Part shown: piece after piece, positions 45,954 to 58,500 of the stretch
How positions within the stretch are numbered: position 1 is the stretch's first letter
Layout of the letters: each line of letters begins with the position of its first letter
The notes under the pieces: generated by a model
The model's input: the letters and a program-made list of their open reading frames with translations, nothing else
Databases searched by the model: none
What the model was told of the DNA's origin: nothing
From: Euptelea pleiosperma
Taxonomy: Eukaryota; Streptophyta; Magnoliopsida; Ranunculales; Eupteleaceae
Reading direction: 5' to 3'
Assembly (NCBI GenBank): GCA_035048495.1
Contig: CM068541.1
Coordinates: 7,881,929-7,945,928 of the forward strand
DNA: 64,000 nucleotides
Made by a program: the position numbers and the translations under genes

Positions 45954-46159
45954 ATGACCCTAGAAAAAATACAGGGCGAGTGGGAAAAAAATTCTTTTGT
46001 ATGCTATATAGCTAGGATTGGTCAGATCCAAAGCCCTAACTCATATCCGACCATTCATACAAATGATCTGAACCCTGACCTAGATCTTCCAAAAGGAGAG
46101 AACGAAGATTGGGTAAGAAGAGGACACATCTAGTATGCAACTGTTTACGTACTTAAAAG

Positions 46160-46540
46160 AAATAAAACTTTGATGACAGGGTCCTGTCATCAAGGCCGCT
46201 GACAGGGCACAATATGAGCCACGTGGAACACTCTTAGAGGACTCTAACCATATGGGATGTTTGGCCAATCATTAAGTGGGCCTACAAACCAAAAATAAAC
46301 TCGACTAGTAATTTCTAGGCGTTGGATTAGAATTGTTTTCATGGGTTGATTATAACCATGGGAAATTTGAGCATTATTGACCATTATTTGAGGTACAAAT
46401 ATCCAAAGGTTTGAAATCACAAATCAAGCTGATTTTTTGTTTCTAGGTCCATATAGGGATTGGAAAAACATCCATACGGTCAGAGTCTTCTAAGAGTATG
46501 CCACGTGGCTCTTATTGCACCCTGTCATCAAAGCTTACTC
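46160..46540. mobile_element. MULE-type MITE, perfect 9-bp target duplication
   Basis: A 381-bp foldback with AAATAAAACTTTGATGACAG at the left and an inverse on the right (CTGTCATCAAAGCTTACTC). It is flanked by ACTTAAAAG at 46151-46159 and 46541-46549. Inner GCCACGTGG boxes near both ends, GACAGGGCACAATATGAGCC. Confidence 0.92.
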
Positions 46541-46736
46541 ACTTAAAAGTATGTAAACATTGTATCCACCATTAAATGCTCCTAAATGTGTTTTTAATCT
46601 ATAAAATATTTCTTTTTGAAAACATTGAAATATCAAATTTTTCATGGGACGTCCAACCGTACGGACAATATTTCCATACTTTTAGTTTTAAGTCTAAAAC
46701 AGTGGCATACTAGATTTGTCCCAAAGAAGAGAGGCC

Positions 46737-47060
46737 GAGTAAGACTTGCCTGACCACCCACAATATAAGTCACGTGGCAATTTATTAGAGAACACTGACC
46801 GTATAGATGTTTGACCATTCCGTAAGTGGACCTACAAACCAAAAATAAACCTGATTAGTGATTTCAAACCTTTGGATCTTTGTACGGAAATAATGGTAAA
46901 TAATGTTCAAATTCCTACAGTTAAAATCAACCAACGAAAATGACTTCAACTTATGCTTAGAAATCACTGATCCGGTTGATTTTGGGTTTGTAGGTCCACC
47001 TAAAGATTGGTCAAACATCTATACGGTCAGTGTCCTCTAATAATTTGTCACGTGGCTTAT
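46737..47060. mobile_element. MULE-type MITE, right end lost
   Basis: Left GAGTAAGACTTGCCTGACC, then CCCACAATATAAGTCACGTG. The right arm is the inverse CACGTGGCTTATATTGTGGG but lacks the terminal AAGTTTTACTC. Core GACCGTATAGATGTTTGACC. Confidence 0.75.
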
Positions 47061-47576
47061 ATTGTGGGTAGTTAGGTAGGTACATTCTGTGTATTATAGC
47101 TGTACACATTGGACTGCAGGGATTATTTTCTGTTTTTTTCTCTTAAACCGATTAAAACACTTCTCAGTGATCAATGACCTGACTTTCTTTTGTCGGGGCG
47201 ATGTCCAATCTCGTTTGAAAATCAACTTGATTGGTGATGATTTTTAGCCATTGGATCTTTCTACCCACTCCGAAATAATGATCCAATCCCATGATTGAAA
47301 ATCAACTCATTAAAAAGACTAAAATCTGACGGATATAAATCACTAATCAAGCCAATGTTTAGTCTACACACACATGAATTTTTTGTGGGGCACTCCTTAT
47401 ACTAAATCGTATTATATACGAATTATTTTCGAACTTTTTTTTCTGTTTCTCCTTTATTTGACCTTTTTTTACCGTATTTCAAAATTTCCGGAATGAATTA
47501 TATTCGTATTATTCATGTCTTGAATTTTTTCCGTACACCCAATTGCTAACTAGGCAGTGGGAAATAGAAAAGGTAA
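47061..47576. other. Spacer with degenerate core copy
   Basis: 47205-47350 is an old core-group copy (AACTTGATTGGTGATGATTT, AAATCACTAATCAAGCC). Otherwise nothing recognisable. Confidence 0.45.
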
Positions 47577-47861
47577 GGGCGTGTTTGATTGTACAGATCC
47601 CATGGAAAATTTTCTTGGGAAAATACATCTGATATGGCTGTTTGATTGCACCGCACCCCAGAAAATGTGTTGAGAAAATATGCAATTTCCAATTATGTGA
47701 GAAAATAAGAGTGGAACGGAAATGAATTCTAGGCTTGGATGGGAAAATCTCATTTTCTTGAAAAAAATTCCCAATTTAAAATGGTTATCAAACAAGGAAA
47801 AATTATATGTTGTTGAGAAAATGGGGTTTTCCAATGGGAAAATTGACTATCAAACATGCCC
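47577..47861. mobile_element. Harbinger-type MITE, TAA target
   Basis: A 285-bp element, GGGCGTGTTTGATTGTAC at the left and ATCAAACATGCCC at the right, with TAA at 47574-47576 and 47862-47864. GAAAAT-rich body like 17639-17945. Confidence 0.9.
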
Positions 47862-48224
47862 TAAGATGTTTCAGAAAAAAAAAGTGTAAGAAAATTTTAT
47901 CGCTATTGTACAAGAAAAAATAAAGAATAAAGAATAATTATTTTTCTACTTGAAAATAAAATTTCACACACCAAATATCTAAATAAATATTCATTTTCCC
48001 GATAAAATTATTTTCCAACTCGTGTACGGATCTTCAATGGTTCAAAATTCGACCAAATCAAATCTACAACCGTCAATTTTATTGACTTTCTTCTCGTTCG
48101 TTTAACAAAAAATTTACCAAACAGAAAAGTATCTTAGCCAAATTGTTCCAATCATCTGATTCAATTTTGTCATAAGAGATCTCCTAGTCCTAGGTACGGT
48201 CCATCAAATTGGCAATGTAAATGT
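47862..48224. other. no recognisable feature
   Basis: AT-rich spacer. The last nine bases are the target duplication of the next element. Confidence 0.4.
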
Positions 48225-48629
48225 GAGTAAAACTTGTGTCACAAGATGTTGTGACGGAAGCCGGTCACAGCACTCAATACGAACCACGTGGCAAACGATC
48301 AGAGGGGGATGACCGTATGGATGTTTGGCCAGTCCCTCGATGGACCGGTACACAAAAAATCAGCCTGACTAGTGATTTCTAACCAATTCGATTGAAGTTC
48401 TTTTCATGGGTTGATTTTAACGGTAGGAGTTTGAGCATTATTGAGCGTAATTTGGGTGCAAAATCCAAAGGTTATAAATCATTAATCAGACTGATTGTTG
48501 GTTTGTAGGTCCACCGAGGGACTGGCCAAACATCCATACGGTCATTCCCCTCTGATCGTTTGCCACGTGGCTCATATTGAGTGCTGTGACCGGGTTCCGT
48601 AACAACATCTTGTGACACAAGTTTTACTC
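48225..48629. mobile_element. Best-kept MULE-type MITE, perfect 9-bp target duplication
   Basis: A 405-bp near-perfect foldback starting GAGTAAAACTTGTGTCACA and ending with the exact inverse. Flanked by TGTAAATGT (48216-48224 and 48630-48638). The arms include GCCACGTGG/CCACGTGGC, AACGATCAGAGGGGGATGACC and the CCATACGGTCATCC inverse. The high arm identity suggests recent activity. Confidence 0.95.
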
Positions 48630-48709
48630 TGTAAATGTTGTCCCCGTCTTCCATTAGCGTTGACTATGGAAAGGCCCAAGAGTCGTTATGTTGCTCTAGC
48701 TATCATATG

Positions 48710-48808
48710 CATGGTTCGAAATCTTGGGATCATGGGATCAGAGGCCAGATCAATGGGCTCCGATCCCGATCCGGATCACCCAATCCAGAACCGAGACTTC
48801 AAACCATG
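48710..48808. mobile_element. 99-bp hAT-type MITE
   Basis: Left CATGGTTCGAAATCT, right AGACTTCAAACCATG. The flanks ATCATATG (48702-48709) and ATCATACG (48809-48816) agree at 7 of 8 positions. The inside has GATCCCGATCCGGATC. Confidence 0.7.
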
Positions 48809-49544
48809 ATCATACGCTCAAAACATCCTTTAAAAACTCTCTGACTCAATATGAAAATTGGCCAAGTCAACTTGAGTCCATAGGATTTCAGGTGAACTCG
48901 GTCTGGAGCTATTCGGCGAGTCAACTTGGAACTCATCTGAGTCATATTGATTCACTAGTAAAAACTTGGAATTTTGGCATTTTCTGAAGATAATTGCATT
49001 AAAAAAAATGTAGATTTTTATAATGTTATTCATATTGTTAATCTTATTTTCTGAACCGTTGTGTTGAATCACTGAGTCAACTCAACTCAACAAACTTGTC
49101 ATTTTCAAGTCGAGTAGGCCGTGGATGATAAAAATGAGTATTGTTTTGCATTAATCAACGAGAAGCTGACTTCTACCCTATTCTTTGTCATGTTCAACTT
49201 TGAGAAATTATTTGAGGTAGACTATGATTCGTTTATGAGAATGTAGGTCGGTTGCCTTCTACGTTAATGTTCATCTTAATTGCAAACAAAGATTTTATAT
49301 AACAAATCGGAACAAAAAAAAATACTAAAACACGAAGAAAAAAACTCTACTAAAATAGAAAAGTCAACTTTGTAATGATGCTATGACCTTTTAAGTCTTA
49401 GTCTGCTTCTAGAATGACGGTAACAACATCAGCTATTTCGAGTGTTGAACTCGTTATGATGAATAGGTGCATATGCAATAATAGCAATTCTAAGCTACTG
49501 TTGCAGAGTTATGGGTGTTTGAAGTTAAATTGTGCGCTATTAGA
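48809..49544. other. no recognisable gene
   Basis: 48835-49115 contains ACTCTCTGACTCA- and TGAGTCAACTCAACTCAAC-like pieces that recall the ACTCGG hAT MITEs but with no clear ends. Confidence 0.4.
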
Positions 49545-49975
49545 CTTCAAGAAGGCCTTCTTCTGATCAAATTGCTCCATGTAATCATTTGTGATCTATT
49601 CCACATCAATTCTATCCACTTGAAAAGAACTCGTCCTCGAGTTCACTAGTTATGGTAAATAAGAATTTGATGAATGATAAACAAATCAAGCACATTCAAA
49701 ATCTTTGAGATAACCATATCACCGGGAAGATCAATGATGTAAGCATTATTGTTAATCTATTGCAAAATTTGTACATTTTCTTCTATTTTAGCTTATTGTA
49801 TATACCCAATGCGAATCACTCCTTGCAGAGATGAACCATGATCGTGTTACCTTCTTTGAAAACCTTCAAACTATGGTGTTTATCGGCAACAACTTTGTAT
49901 TTGCTAACTGATTTCTCAAACTGCTTCTTAGCATTGGCATGGATTGACACCATCTTTCAACCATTTGATCTACAA
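49545..49975 (-). mobile_element. Ty3/gypsy integrase C-terminal remnant
   Basis: The minus strand reads AKKQFEKSVSKYKVVADKHH, SLKVFKEGNTIMVHLCKE, a stop, then FALGIYNKLK: the GDxVMVHLCKERFPxGTYxKLK region of gypsy polyproteins, with the Arg codon turned into a stop. Downstream, SELEDEFFSSG- or NSRTSS-type reading marks the usual end. No LTRs found. Confidence 0.82.
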
Positions 49976-52090
49976 TGATACTAATACCGGGCATCTTTGA
50001 CAAGGGGATTGTGTGATTCAAATTTGGTCAAAATGTTTTTGACCAAACACCTCAATAGTCCAACTTGAATTGACTAATATTTTTACATAATGAATTGGTC
50101 AATTGGGGGCTCAAGTCATGGATATGAATTGGAGAGAGAGAGAGGTCTAAATTTTTATCCTCCCTATAGTGATGGGGGATTTCTATTTATAGATATCCTA
50201 AGGGTAAGTGGTATGTGCTGTTTCATACATGCCGAGCATGCCTACAATATGAAAACATTGGCACGTATGAAGATAGTAGCAGTCAGTTCTCTTTGTCACA
50301 ATTCTAAGTATGTAGGTCATTTTCTTGAACTATTGGGATTAGAATTTCCTTCAAAATTATGCTAACTTTCCCGAGTAGCCATGCTCTTCTATCCGAGTTA
50401 ATTTTCTTAGGAGAATTAAAAATTTATTATTTTTAGTAATTCAACTATTTCGGGAATGTTAGGGCTTAAAGAGCTATAAATAAGGGTCATAATTAAGATG
50501 AACATTATTTTGAAAAATTGAAAATTTCTACTTCATTCGTTTTGCCTTGTGGATTGAAAGAGTTTCTATGATTTTGGTAGAAGACGATGATCTTCTTCAT
50601 TTATTTGTTTTTTCACGATTGACTTCGCGTGTTCCGTACGTAATGACCATCTTCACCAAAAATTTATCCTTAAAGTCAATCTCTATGTGGACCCCATGCC
50701 TGTCTGTCATTAAACTCAATATCCATGTGGACCCCTGTTATTTTATGCCTAAAGCATGTGTCATTTTATCCGAACCTCATAATAATTGGATGATCTATGA
50801 TCTAAATATCTATCTTTACTCTAATTCTCGCTTAAACTTCACAAAAACAAGGGATAAGACCCACCATTCCATGTCCACTTCAATGGGGTCAAGGGCCTAA
50901 ATCAATGGAATTGGGTCATAATGATTTACATCGTATAGTTAGAATCATCCATCCACTTTGAATTTGGGAGTAACGCACCTTGTAGGTGGGATCTACGTCA
51001 GAATACAGCCCCCCTTTTCGCCCTGCATATCTCCACGTACAATTTCCTGTTCCCCAATACATAGCACTTTAGATTTCCATGGTTTGTGGACCACACCCGA
51101 GACATGATTGGTGAATGAACGGTTTGGATCGATTACTTAGTGACAGTATAAGGATGGTGTAGATGTCATGACACGTAGTTTTCGTCCCTTTGAATGCTCA
51201 AAAGTAGGCGTGTCACCGTATATGGAAACTATGATTTCATTTAGATATTAACAAGATCAAAGAAACAATAATCTATTTCAAGTTGGATTTCAAAATTCAT
51301 AAATTTCCCCATAGAAATGTTCATTAAAGTGACACTTTTGTCGAGTACCATGGACTACAACCACCAGTCCAACATAGAATGGCAATTGGATAGGTAGAGC
51401 CTGGCCCCACTTGTCTTTTCAATTGTTAAGTGACCTCTCATTTCTTTAAGTATGACAAAGGTGTGACCCCACATCCACCATCACTAGCTAAATATATGGA
51501 AAGTATATTCATAATGGCCTTCGGGCAATTATATGTTATTATAACCCTAGATTCTCCAATAGATTTGTAGCTTTTATACCCTTATCGAACCGTTCGATCG
51601 GTGGACATACCAATTCGATCTTCTTAGTCGTCGATGTGATCAGTGTGATGTTAATCCAAGAAGTGGATTCGAATTGATGATCATTAGGGCTTGAGTCAAT
51701 ATTCTATATTGTATACCGTCTGATTCTAACTTAACCCCGATGGAATTGATCGTCATTGCACCATGTGTATGGCGGAGAGGTGTTGACGTTCCCTCCTGTA
51801 TGTAAATAGGGCATGAAATGGGGTGGTCGAACCCCGATCTGGACCCATATTGTACCGATTATATGAATCTAAAAAATCTGACCCAAGTGGGTCAAATAGA
51901 GTTATCAAGTTTGGATCCTAATTTTAGATCTAGTTTGGGTCTTGAATCCTATTGGATCTTTACTATTAGCAGTGACTTTATGATAATATGAGTGGATCTT
52001 CGCATATGGATCACACATGTTATGGATCTGAGTCAGATTCCAATCAAACCTAGGTCGAAATGTTCAAAGATGGATCCGGGTTAGGATATG
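49976..52090. other. no recognisable gene
   Basis: Two kilobases with only short frames (50090-50365, 50547-50900), neither with a known domain. Two similar phrases, CTCTATGTGGACCCCATGCC (~50681) and ATCCATGTGGACCCCTG (~50721), form a local duplication. Confidence 0.4.
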
Positions 52091-52292
52091 GGTCGGACTC
52101 AGGAGCCCTCCTTTTTTTTGCCCCCTCTAGGGAGTCGCGTTCTCGACTGTGAATTCTGAGAATCCAACGGTGATTGACAGTGCTGAGCTGGCTCTGCAAA
52201 AAGTGATGTCAACTCAGCGCTATCAACCATCGTTGGATTCTCGAACACGATTCTCGAGAGGGGCATAAAAAGTGGGGCTCCTGAACCCGACC
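52091..52292. mobile_element. Short MITE with GGTCGGACTCAGGAGCCC termini
   Basis: A 202-bp element, left GGTCGGACTCAGGAGCCC and right inverse GGGGCTCCTGAACCCGACC. The arms continue TTGCCCCCTCTAGGGAGTCG / CTCGAGAGGGGCAT and AATCCAACGGTGATTGACAG / CAACCATCGTTGGATTCT. Its ends resemble those of 743-1076 and 2043-2440. Confidence 0.82.
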
Positions 52293-52745
52293 TTGGGCTA
52301 TATGTAGATCCAACTTATTTCATTCCTTAATTTCCTTATACATAGGTAAATATAATAATAAGAAGAGGAGGTTGCTTGCAACACTGGAATGCTTAAAGAT
52401 TCCGGTTGGGATGTCCCACAAAGATACTTTTCTTGTCCACTTGTATCACAAAAGAAAACTGAAAAGGATTAGTTAAATAGGGACGAAGGAAATGAATCCC
52501 AAGATTCCAATCCTTCCTAATCAACACTGCCACGACAAATCTATATTCTAAATTGAGTAATTATATGGTGGCACCGAGAAGCATAGAGCTTAGAGGGGGA
52601 TAGACACGTACGCGTCATTTCTAGTCAATAGGTGGGCCACCTCTTGGATTGTAGTCTAAACATTTGTGTGATCGAGGTTAAGATTCACGCGATGCAGCCT
52701 ATCCAAGAGGTGTCCCACCGGTGCAACGGTCCAAGTTGGCATTTT
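52293..52745. other. no recognisable feature
   Basis: Unique-looking spacer. Only short frames. Confidence 0.4.
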
Positions 52746-52945
52746 GGCCTTGCTTGGTTCGCTGCACTGGGATGCATTTTGCACTGCGGTGCCAATGTTA
52801 CCACGGTTTTTGGGCTGTACATGCTTGCATCCATTTTCTTAAAGAGTTTGCAAGGGCTTGGCAACCACTAACCCAATCACTTGTAATCATATAACTGTGG
52901 CAAGTGAGTGCATTGCATCCAATTTGCCCTAAACCAAGCAGGGCC
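52746..52945. mobile_element. 200-bp MITE with GGCCTTGCTTGGTT termini
   Basis: Left GGCCTTGCTTGGTTCGCTG, right inverse AAACCAAGCAGGGCC. The inner GGGATGCATTTTGCACTGC and GTGCATTGCATCC are also partly inverted. The only copy in the window. Confidence 0.7.
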
Positions 52946-53639
52946 TTGATGGTAAATTATGGATGGATGTTTTACCTTATTAAATGTCACAGATAACGCA
53001 TTAATGTGTCCTTTATAATCTCTGCTATTTATAACGTGGTTCACCCTTTTTGCCGTGAGCTGACACCTTGGCTAGTAAGCCACGTCTATGTCACTTTCTT
53101 TCCCAAATTATACTATAATATGTAACATTACTAGTGGGTGGCCCGAGCTCACGGCACTCCCCGACAAAGTATTTGCCAAAATTGGGTGTGAATGGCTGAG
53201 ATCCACCGTCCAGTTGGGGGATAAGATCTCGGCCCTTCTTTGTTGAAGCCGATAAGAGGGGGAGACAACTGAGATCCCTTGTTATATAGATGTTTGATAT
53301 AAGCAAGGGCATTCTGGTCACTGTAGAATCTTTTTCTCTTTTGATTTTTGGTAATATATTTTAGGGTATTTTAGTAACACGTACTCTCCTGAAATTTGAA
53401 AGTAATTAATAATACCGCCTTATATTTTCAAACTTTAGGATTCCCCCCTTGACCTAGTTTAACAGTGGCCGACTTAAGTTAAAATGGACTTGAATCACAC
53501 GTGGTTAGCATTGTACTTGCACTATAATATGTAATATTACTAGTTATAACGGCCATTTTTCAAATCATGGATTGATTGATCAATTTAGAGTCACCTTCAA
53601 GTCATATCTTCTCAGCTCAAACTCTTTTTACTTTTTTTT
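52946..53639. other. no recognisable gene
   Basis: 53545-53575 holds AGTTATAACGGCCATTTTTC, an end fragment of the ACGGCCGTT family seen at 54527-54560 and 63355-63692. Nothing else is identified. Confidence 0.4.
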
Positions 53640-53990
53640 TATAAATCAAAAATATATTAATAGGATATCGAGGAGATTTCAAAAGAAAAATAAATTAAAA
53701 CAGGCAAAACCATAAAAAAAAAAATCAAAACACCAGCCCTAACTAGTCTGCACCCATAAGCACTCCAACCTAAATACCATCTCCGAGTACAAACATCCTC
53801 AACTAAATAAAAGAGCCTTGATGCTAATGAAAGTTTTCTGCCAAACTTTTTTCTTACCTTTAAACACCCTCCCATTTCTCTCCACCCATAACTCCCAAAT
53901 TACCGCAGAAGGCACCATCCTCCATAAAATCTCCCCAACTATGTGCCTCGAACTCTTAGTGCATTTTTAATCACCTGCCAAGCAATCCAA
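53640..53990 (-). mobile_element. LINE 3' end
   Basis: The minus strand encodes LWRMVPSAVIWELWVERNGR and VFKGKKKVWQKTF, the conserved end of plant L1-type ORF2. It then runs into an A-rich tail (T tract at 53630-53640 on the plus strand). 5'-truncated. Confidence 0.88.
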
Positions 53991-54024
53991 GCTTCTTCCA
54001 AGGTGATCATTTGTGATCTTTCTA

Positions 54025-54145
54025 ACTTTTTTTAATTTTTTTGACAAGTATAATTTTATTGAAGCAAACCAAAGACAAGAGACAAAGGACGGAGGACAAG
54101 GAGCCTTCCTAACAAACAACTTCCAATCATCTAATATGAGTCCTC
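54025..54145 (-). mobile_element. Second LINE 3' tail
   Basis: On the minus strand the sequence ends GCTTCAATAAAATTATACTT then GTCAAAAAAATT, the same kind of tail as the LINE at 39800-41380. Only ~120 bp remain. Confidence 0.55.
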
Positions 54146-55254
54146 CAAGACTAGTTTTTTTTTTTTTAAGGATAATTGATCCATCAAATTTGGACTTCTA
54201 CTTTAAAATCCATTTTTTTCCTATTGCGGTTTTTCTCTTTTTAGTTTTATTACACATGCGCATTACGTGTACACCTCTCCGCACGTATTTATTTGTAGAA
54301 ATTTAAAAGTGTTCACGAATGTACTTTTGTTAAAATTAGGAATAATTTGTCAATGATCCAATAAACTGCGAATCATGATGAGGATCTTGATCATGGTGAT
54401 GAACACGTTCTCCTATATTTCAAAATGTAATTACCCAAACAACCTTATTTTCTAAATGAAATGACACCCACCCCTCCAACATGCTCAATTGATCAAGTAA
54501 ATCATTAGGAACTAACGTAACGGGCGGGGTCCGACCGTTATAACGGCCGTTTTTCAAACCGTGGTTCCAAACAATTTAATCATTCGTTGGGATGTGAGTT
54601 TCAAGTTTGCCGGGTATTAAGGGGTGTGCTTGTCATTAGCACCAGGAGTGCCATTTTGTACAAGAAAAAACTTCCTACAATATGCCTTGATTTTCACTTG
54701 CACAATTTAGACAGGATCCCCGAAACCCCTATGAGGATTAGGGTTTTATACTCTGATTTTGATCCTTAATTACGTCTTCGATTCTTCAAATAAGAATTGA
54801 TTCTGGAAATTAATTTTGAGGGAGTAATTTGTGAAATGTACGTTGTATATTACCGGCCTACACTAATTATCCAAGCATATCTTGTATCGCGATATCTAAA
54901 ACTTCGGGATCATTTACCGTATCCAGCGCCCCTCATATAATCATATTCGGATCATATTAATTTTAAGATTTTATAGGATATGTATACTAAATCCTTTCTA
55001 AATGCAACCCCCCTCCCTTACTGGTACTCATTGTAATATTGTTTGGTAAAAAATTTAAAACTCGTAACCAAACATCCCCTCTTAAGGGGATTTTGGTAAT
55101 TTTACCTGATAGATACTTTGCTTCAAAGCATTACAAATCAAATGAGATATTAAATATAAATTCAAATAAATTTATATGAAAAAGAACAAATCCAATAAAT
55201 AAAACCAAAACCAAAACCGCTTCCTGAAGTGCTTTGTTGGCCAACAAGAACAGC

Positions 55255-55258
<4 letters not shown>
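54146..55258. other. Upstream region of the BTB gene
   Basis: Contains an ACGGCCGTT-family end at 54527-54560 (GTTATAACGGCCGTTTTTC) and AT-rich DNA. No other gene. The promoter of the BTB gene should lie in its last part. Confidence 0.4.

Positions 55259-55298
<40 letters not shown>
55259..55298. repeat. (CT)20 microsatellite in the BTB 5' leader
   Basis: Twenty uninterrupted CT units about 290 bp before the start codon. Such pyrimidine runs are common in plant 5' leaders and core promoters. Confidence 0.95.
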
Positions 55299-55302
<4 letters not shown>

Positions 55303-55583
55303 CTGCAACTTCACCCCTTTAATGGCGTAAAGCAAGCTCAAAACCATTGCGTGCCCGTAACCTTCAAAAAGAAGTTAAAGAAAGGAAAAAAGAAAGAAAT
55401 TTGAATTAGTTTTAAGAGCTTTGAAGAATCTGTCACACTCTTGAGTTCAGAGATCAGTTATTGGTTCTTCCATGTTAATGAGGAGTGAATTCTCAGGTAG
55501 GAAACCTGGGAAAGCCTGGAGAATTCTTCGACAGTATCTTCGACTGCATCCATGAGATCACTCTTGCTCTCGCTTTCCCTAGG

Positions 55584-58500
55584 ATGAGCGATTCCGCTTA
55601 CAGAGTCGAAACCACGTCTCGTCTCGCTCAATGGAAGATCGAGAACTTGGCATCTTGCACTTACAGGAAATCCGATCCTTTCAAGATTGGAAACTGGAAT
55701 TGGTGAGAAATTTTTTTTCTTTGAATTTTGATGCTTTTAATTGATGTTTTGATCAGAATTCAGTGTGTGATCTTCCTTTGTTATGATAGGCATTTATCTG
55801 TGGAGAAGAGTCGGGTGTTGTATATTAAATTATACCCAGAGATCTCGAATTTAACAAGAGATCATCCCCCAATTGCGTCTTTTATCATTCGAGTGCTCTG
55901 TTCGGTTGGAGAGCGTAAGGCTCTGGTTCACCCAGGTAATTAGAACTTTTTTTTGTTTTGCTTTGCTTTTGAGGGATATATGATGCTCAGTAGGAGCATT
56001 GAGGATGATGCTCCTGACACCCACACTGTATATGTGTGTCTTGCCATCTAATCACTCTGGATGATTTTGATCGATGGGTCAGACACAAAAACCAGACTGA
56101 CCCAGATGATTTTAATGGCTTCATCATGAGCTAATACTTCGACTCATGAACATGGTTGATCATAAGTCTGTTGGCCAGCAATGAATCAGCCACAAAACTT
56201 TATTGATTTTTCAAACCCTGTTTTTTCAAGTTCCATATGTCTAAGGACCTGTTTGGATCACATTTTTTTTGCCAAAAACAGATTTTTAATAGCTTTTTTC
56301 TAGCAAACTCTGTGTTTGGTGGGCAAAATGGCGACTCAAACAGGCCCTAATATTTAAGCATATATATCTCAATCTGTAATATTAAGTCTTCATAATTTCC
56401 TGCTTTCTATTTAATCCATTGGCAACATATATACAAGAAAGTTTTTCTTTATTTTTCGTTTAATTGGTGATATGATCCTGGTATATGTAGGAGTAACAGA
56501 CAAGCAGATCAAGAACAACGACGATTTTATCTGGGGGGTCGAGACTCCATTAACTGGGAAATTCATCATCGAGGTAGAGTTCCTCGATTTGAAGACCACT
56601 TCTCCCAACGTAAGCTTCTCTCTCCCATGGTAATTCGCCGAATTATTTGCAAATAATTCATGAACTTAAAGGGTTTAGAAAAGAAAAGAACAAAAAAAAA
56701 AAACAACAGCCGTTCCTTTGAATTGTTCTGAAAAATTCACAAATTTTTAGTATACCCAGATTAATCATCATAGCATTTATTTATGGAACAAAAAATTGTA
56801 TAAAGCAACAAAAAAGAAAAAAAATTTACTGAATTTTCGATTGTAATAGATGCCCATGAATTTTACTGAAGTCTGAGTTATACACTAAACTAGTAATCAA
56901 CACCCGTGCTAAAGCACGGGCATAAATAACAATGTTTTATTTTGTTAAGCAAGGAAATACAAAAATAAAAAATAATATAAATTAAATCAATATAAGAAAT
57001 TCTTGTGAGAATAATTGTATTTGTTAGCTTTTTGTGATATAGGCATCTAGAGCGAATCCTGTTTTATTCTAAATGTGAAATCACTTAAGACTCTCTTTTG
57101 TTAACCAATTCTCTCTGTGAGTTATTTTAGGATTTGCAGTAAAATTATTGATGTATGAAGTGCATTTGCTGAGTAAAGGTCTATGTTGGCGATGATAGAA
57201 ACCAATGTTTGAGAACTATATCGGATTGGTCAGTTCAATTAATATGATTGAATATTAACCATGAATTTTATTAAAAAATTAACCACTTTCAATCATTAAC
57301 CCCATTTGTATTGGCTAGTTAAACCAAAATCAACATTTAGCATTTAAACCATTCAATTTGGTCACCTATCTACTTTTATTTAAATGAATTTACTATAACT
57401 GAAATATAAACCTTAATATGAAGTTGTGTGAAAAAAAAAAGTTATACATGTTATATATTCAATAATCGTGATTTGATCACATGGCTCCTCGCTCTTGCTT
57501 TAGATCATGATAATTGCGACTTGTGAGACCCGCCACCTATGCCACTTATATCACGATATTGTGCTTCTAGATGACCATTAATAGTCTATAATAGGATAGA
57601 GCGTTAGGATATGATTAAAGTATAGTTATATAATTGATACATGTAAAATTACAACTCTATATAATTTTGTATATAATGGTCTACAACATTAACTCATGAA
57701 TGATTGGTCCACCCGTTGATGCCACAAATCAGCTTAATTGGTGATCTCGAGCTAACTGTAGGATTCGAGCATTTTCATTTGGTAACATCTTTATATTGGA
57801 TTTCTTCTTTATAAGTTCTAGATTCAATGAATAGAGATCACAAATCAAGCTGATTTTTATGCTGGAACCCGAAGAACACCAACCAAAATTCTTATCGTAG
57901 GGACATGTGTAGTGGTGGCTAACATGCCATTTCTCTTACCAAGCATGCATCAATGGCTTTCTCATTTAACGATTGCTCGCTCTCCGAATAAATCGAGCAA
58001 CTCCATTCAAACTCGACCTTCGACTGAATCAATGGCTTCGATCATCCTCTTCATTTCCATTTGAAGATGGGGTGATCTTCGTTCCTCAAAATAACTGTAG
58101 TACGCTCCCCTCTTCTAAAATAGATCTAGAATACTGTGTATGCATGTAGCCAAAGCTTTGCATCATCACATCCCCTATTCTTATAAACACTGTTTCCAAA
58201 TAGGTGAAAACTGAGATGTTTGCGAGCGAAGTGTTGAAAAAAAATGCCTAGAAACATTTCAAAACAAATTAAAAAAACATGTAAACTCATGACAGGAATG
58301 CCTCAAGCACCATTTTCATGCCTTTGGTCTGACCTCATTTCTCATTGGGAAAAAAGTATGAATAAAGAAGAGGAAAAAAAAGAAGAAAAATATACATACC
58401 TGCTCCTTGAAGAGATTTCTAACACATTTTTTCATCGGGATTTCGAATGGCTACCATAATATTTGTCTTTTTGTAGTCGCGCTAAACCGCTGACAGGGGA

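Noticed and set aside
55485..55583. In-frame upstream ATG of the BTB gene
   Set aside because: The extra 33 residues do not fit the family start (MSDSAYRVETTSRLAQWKIE). Treated as 5' leader.
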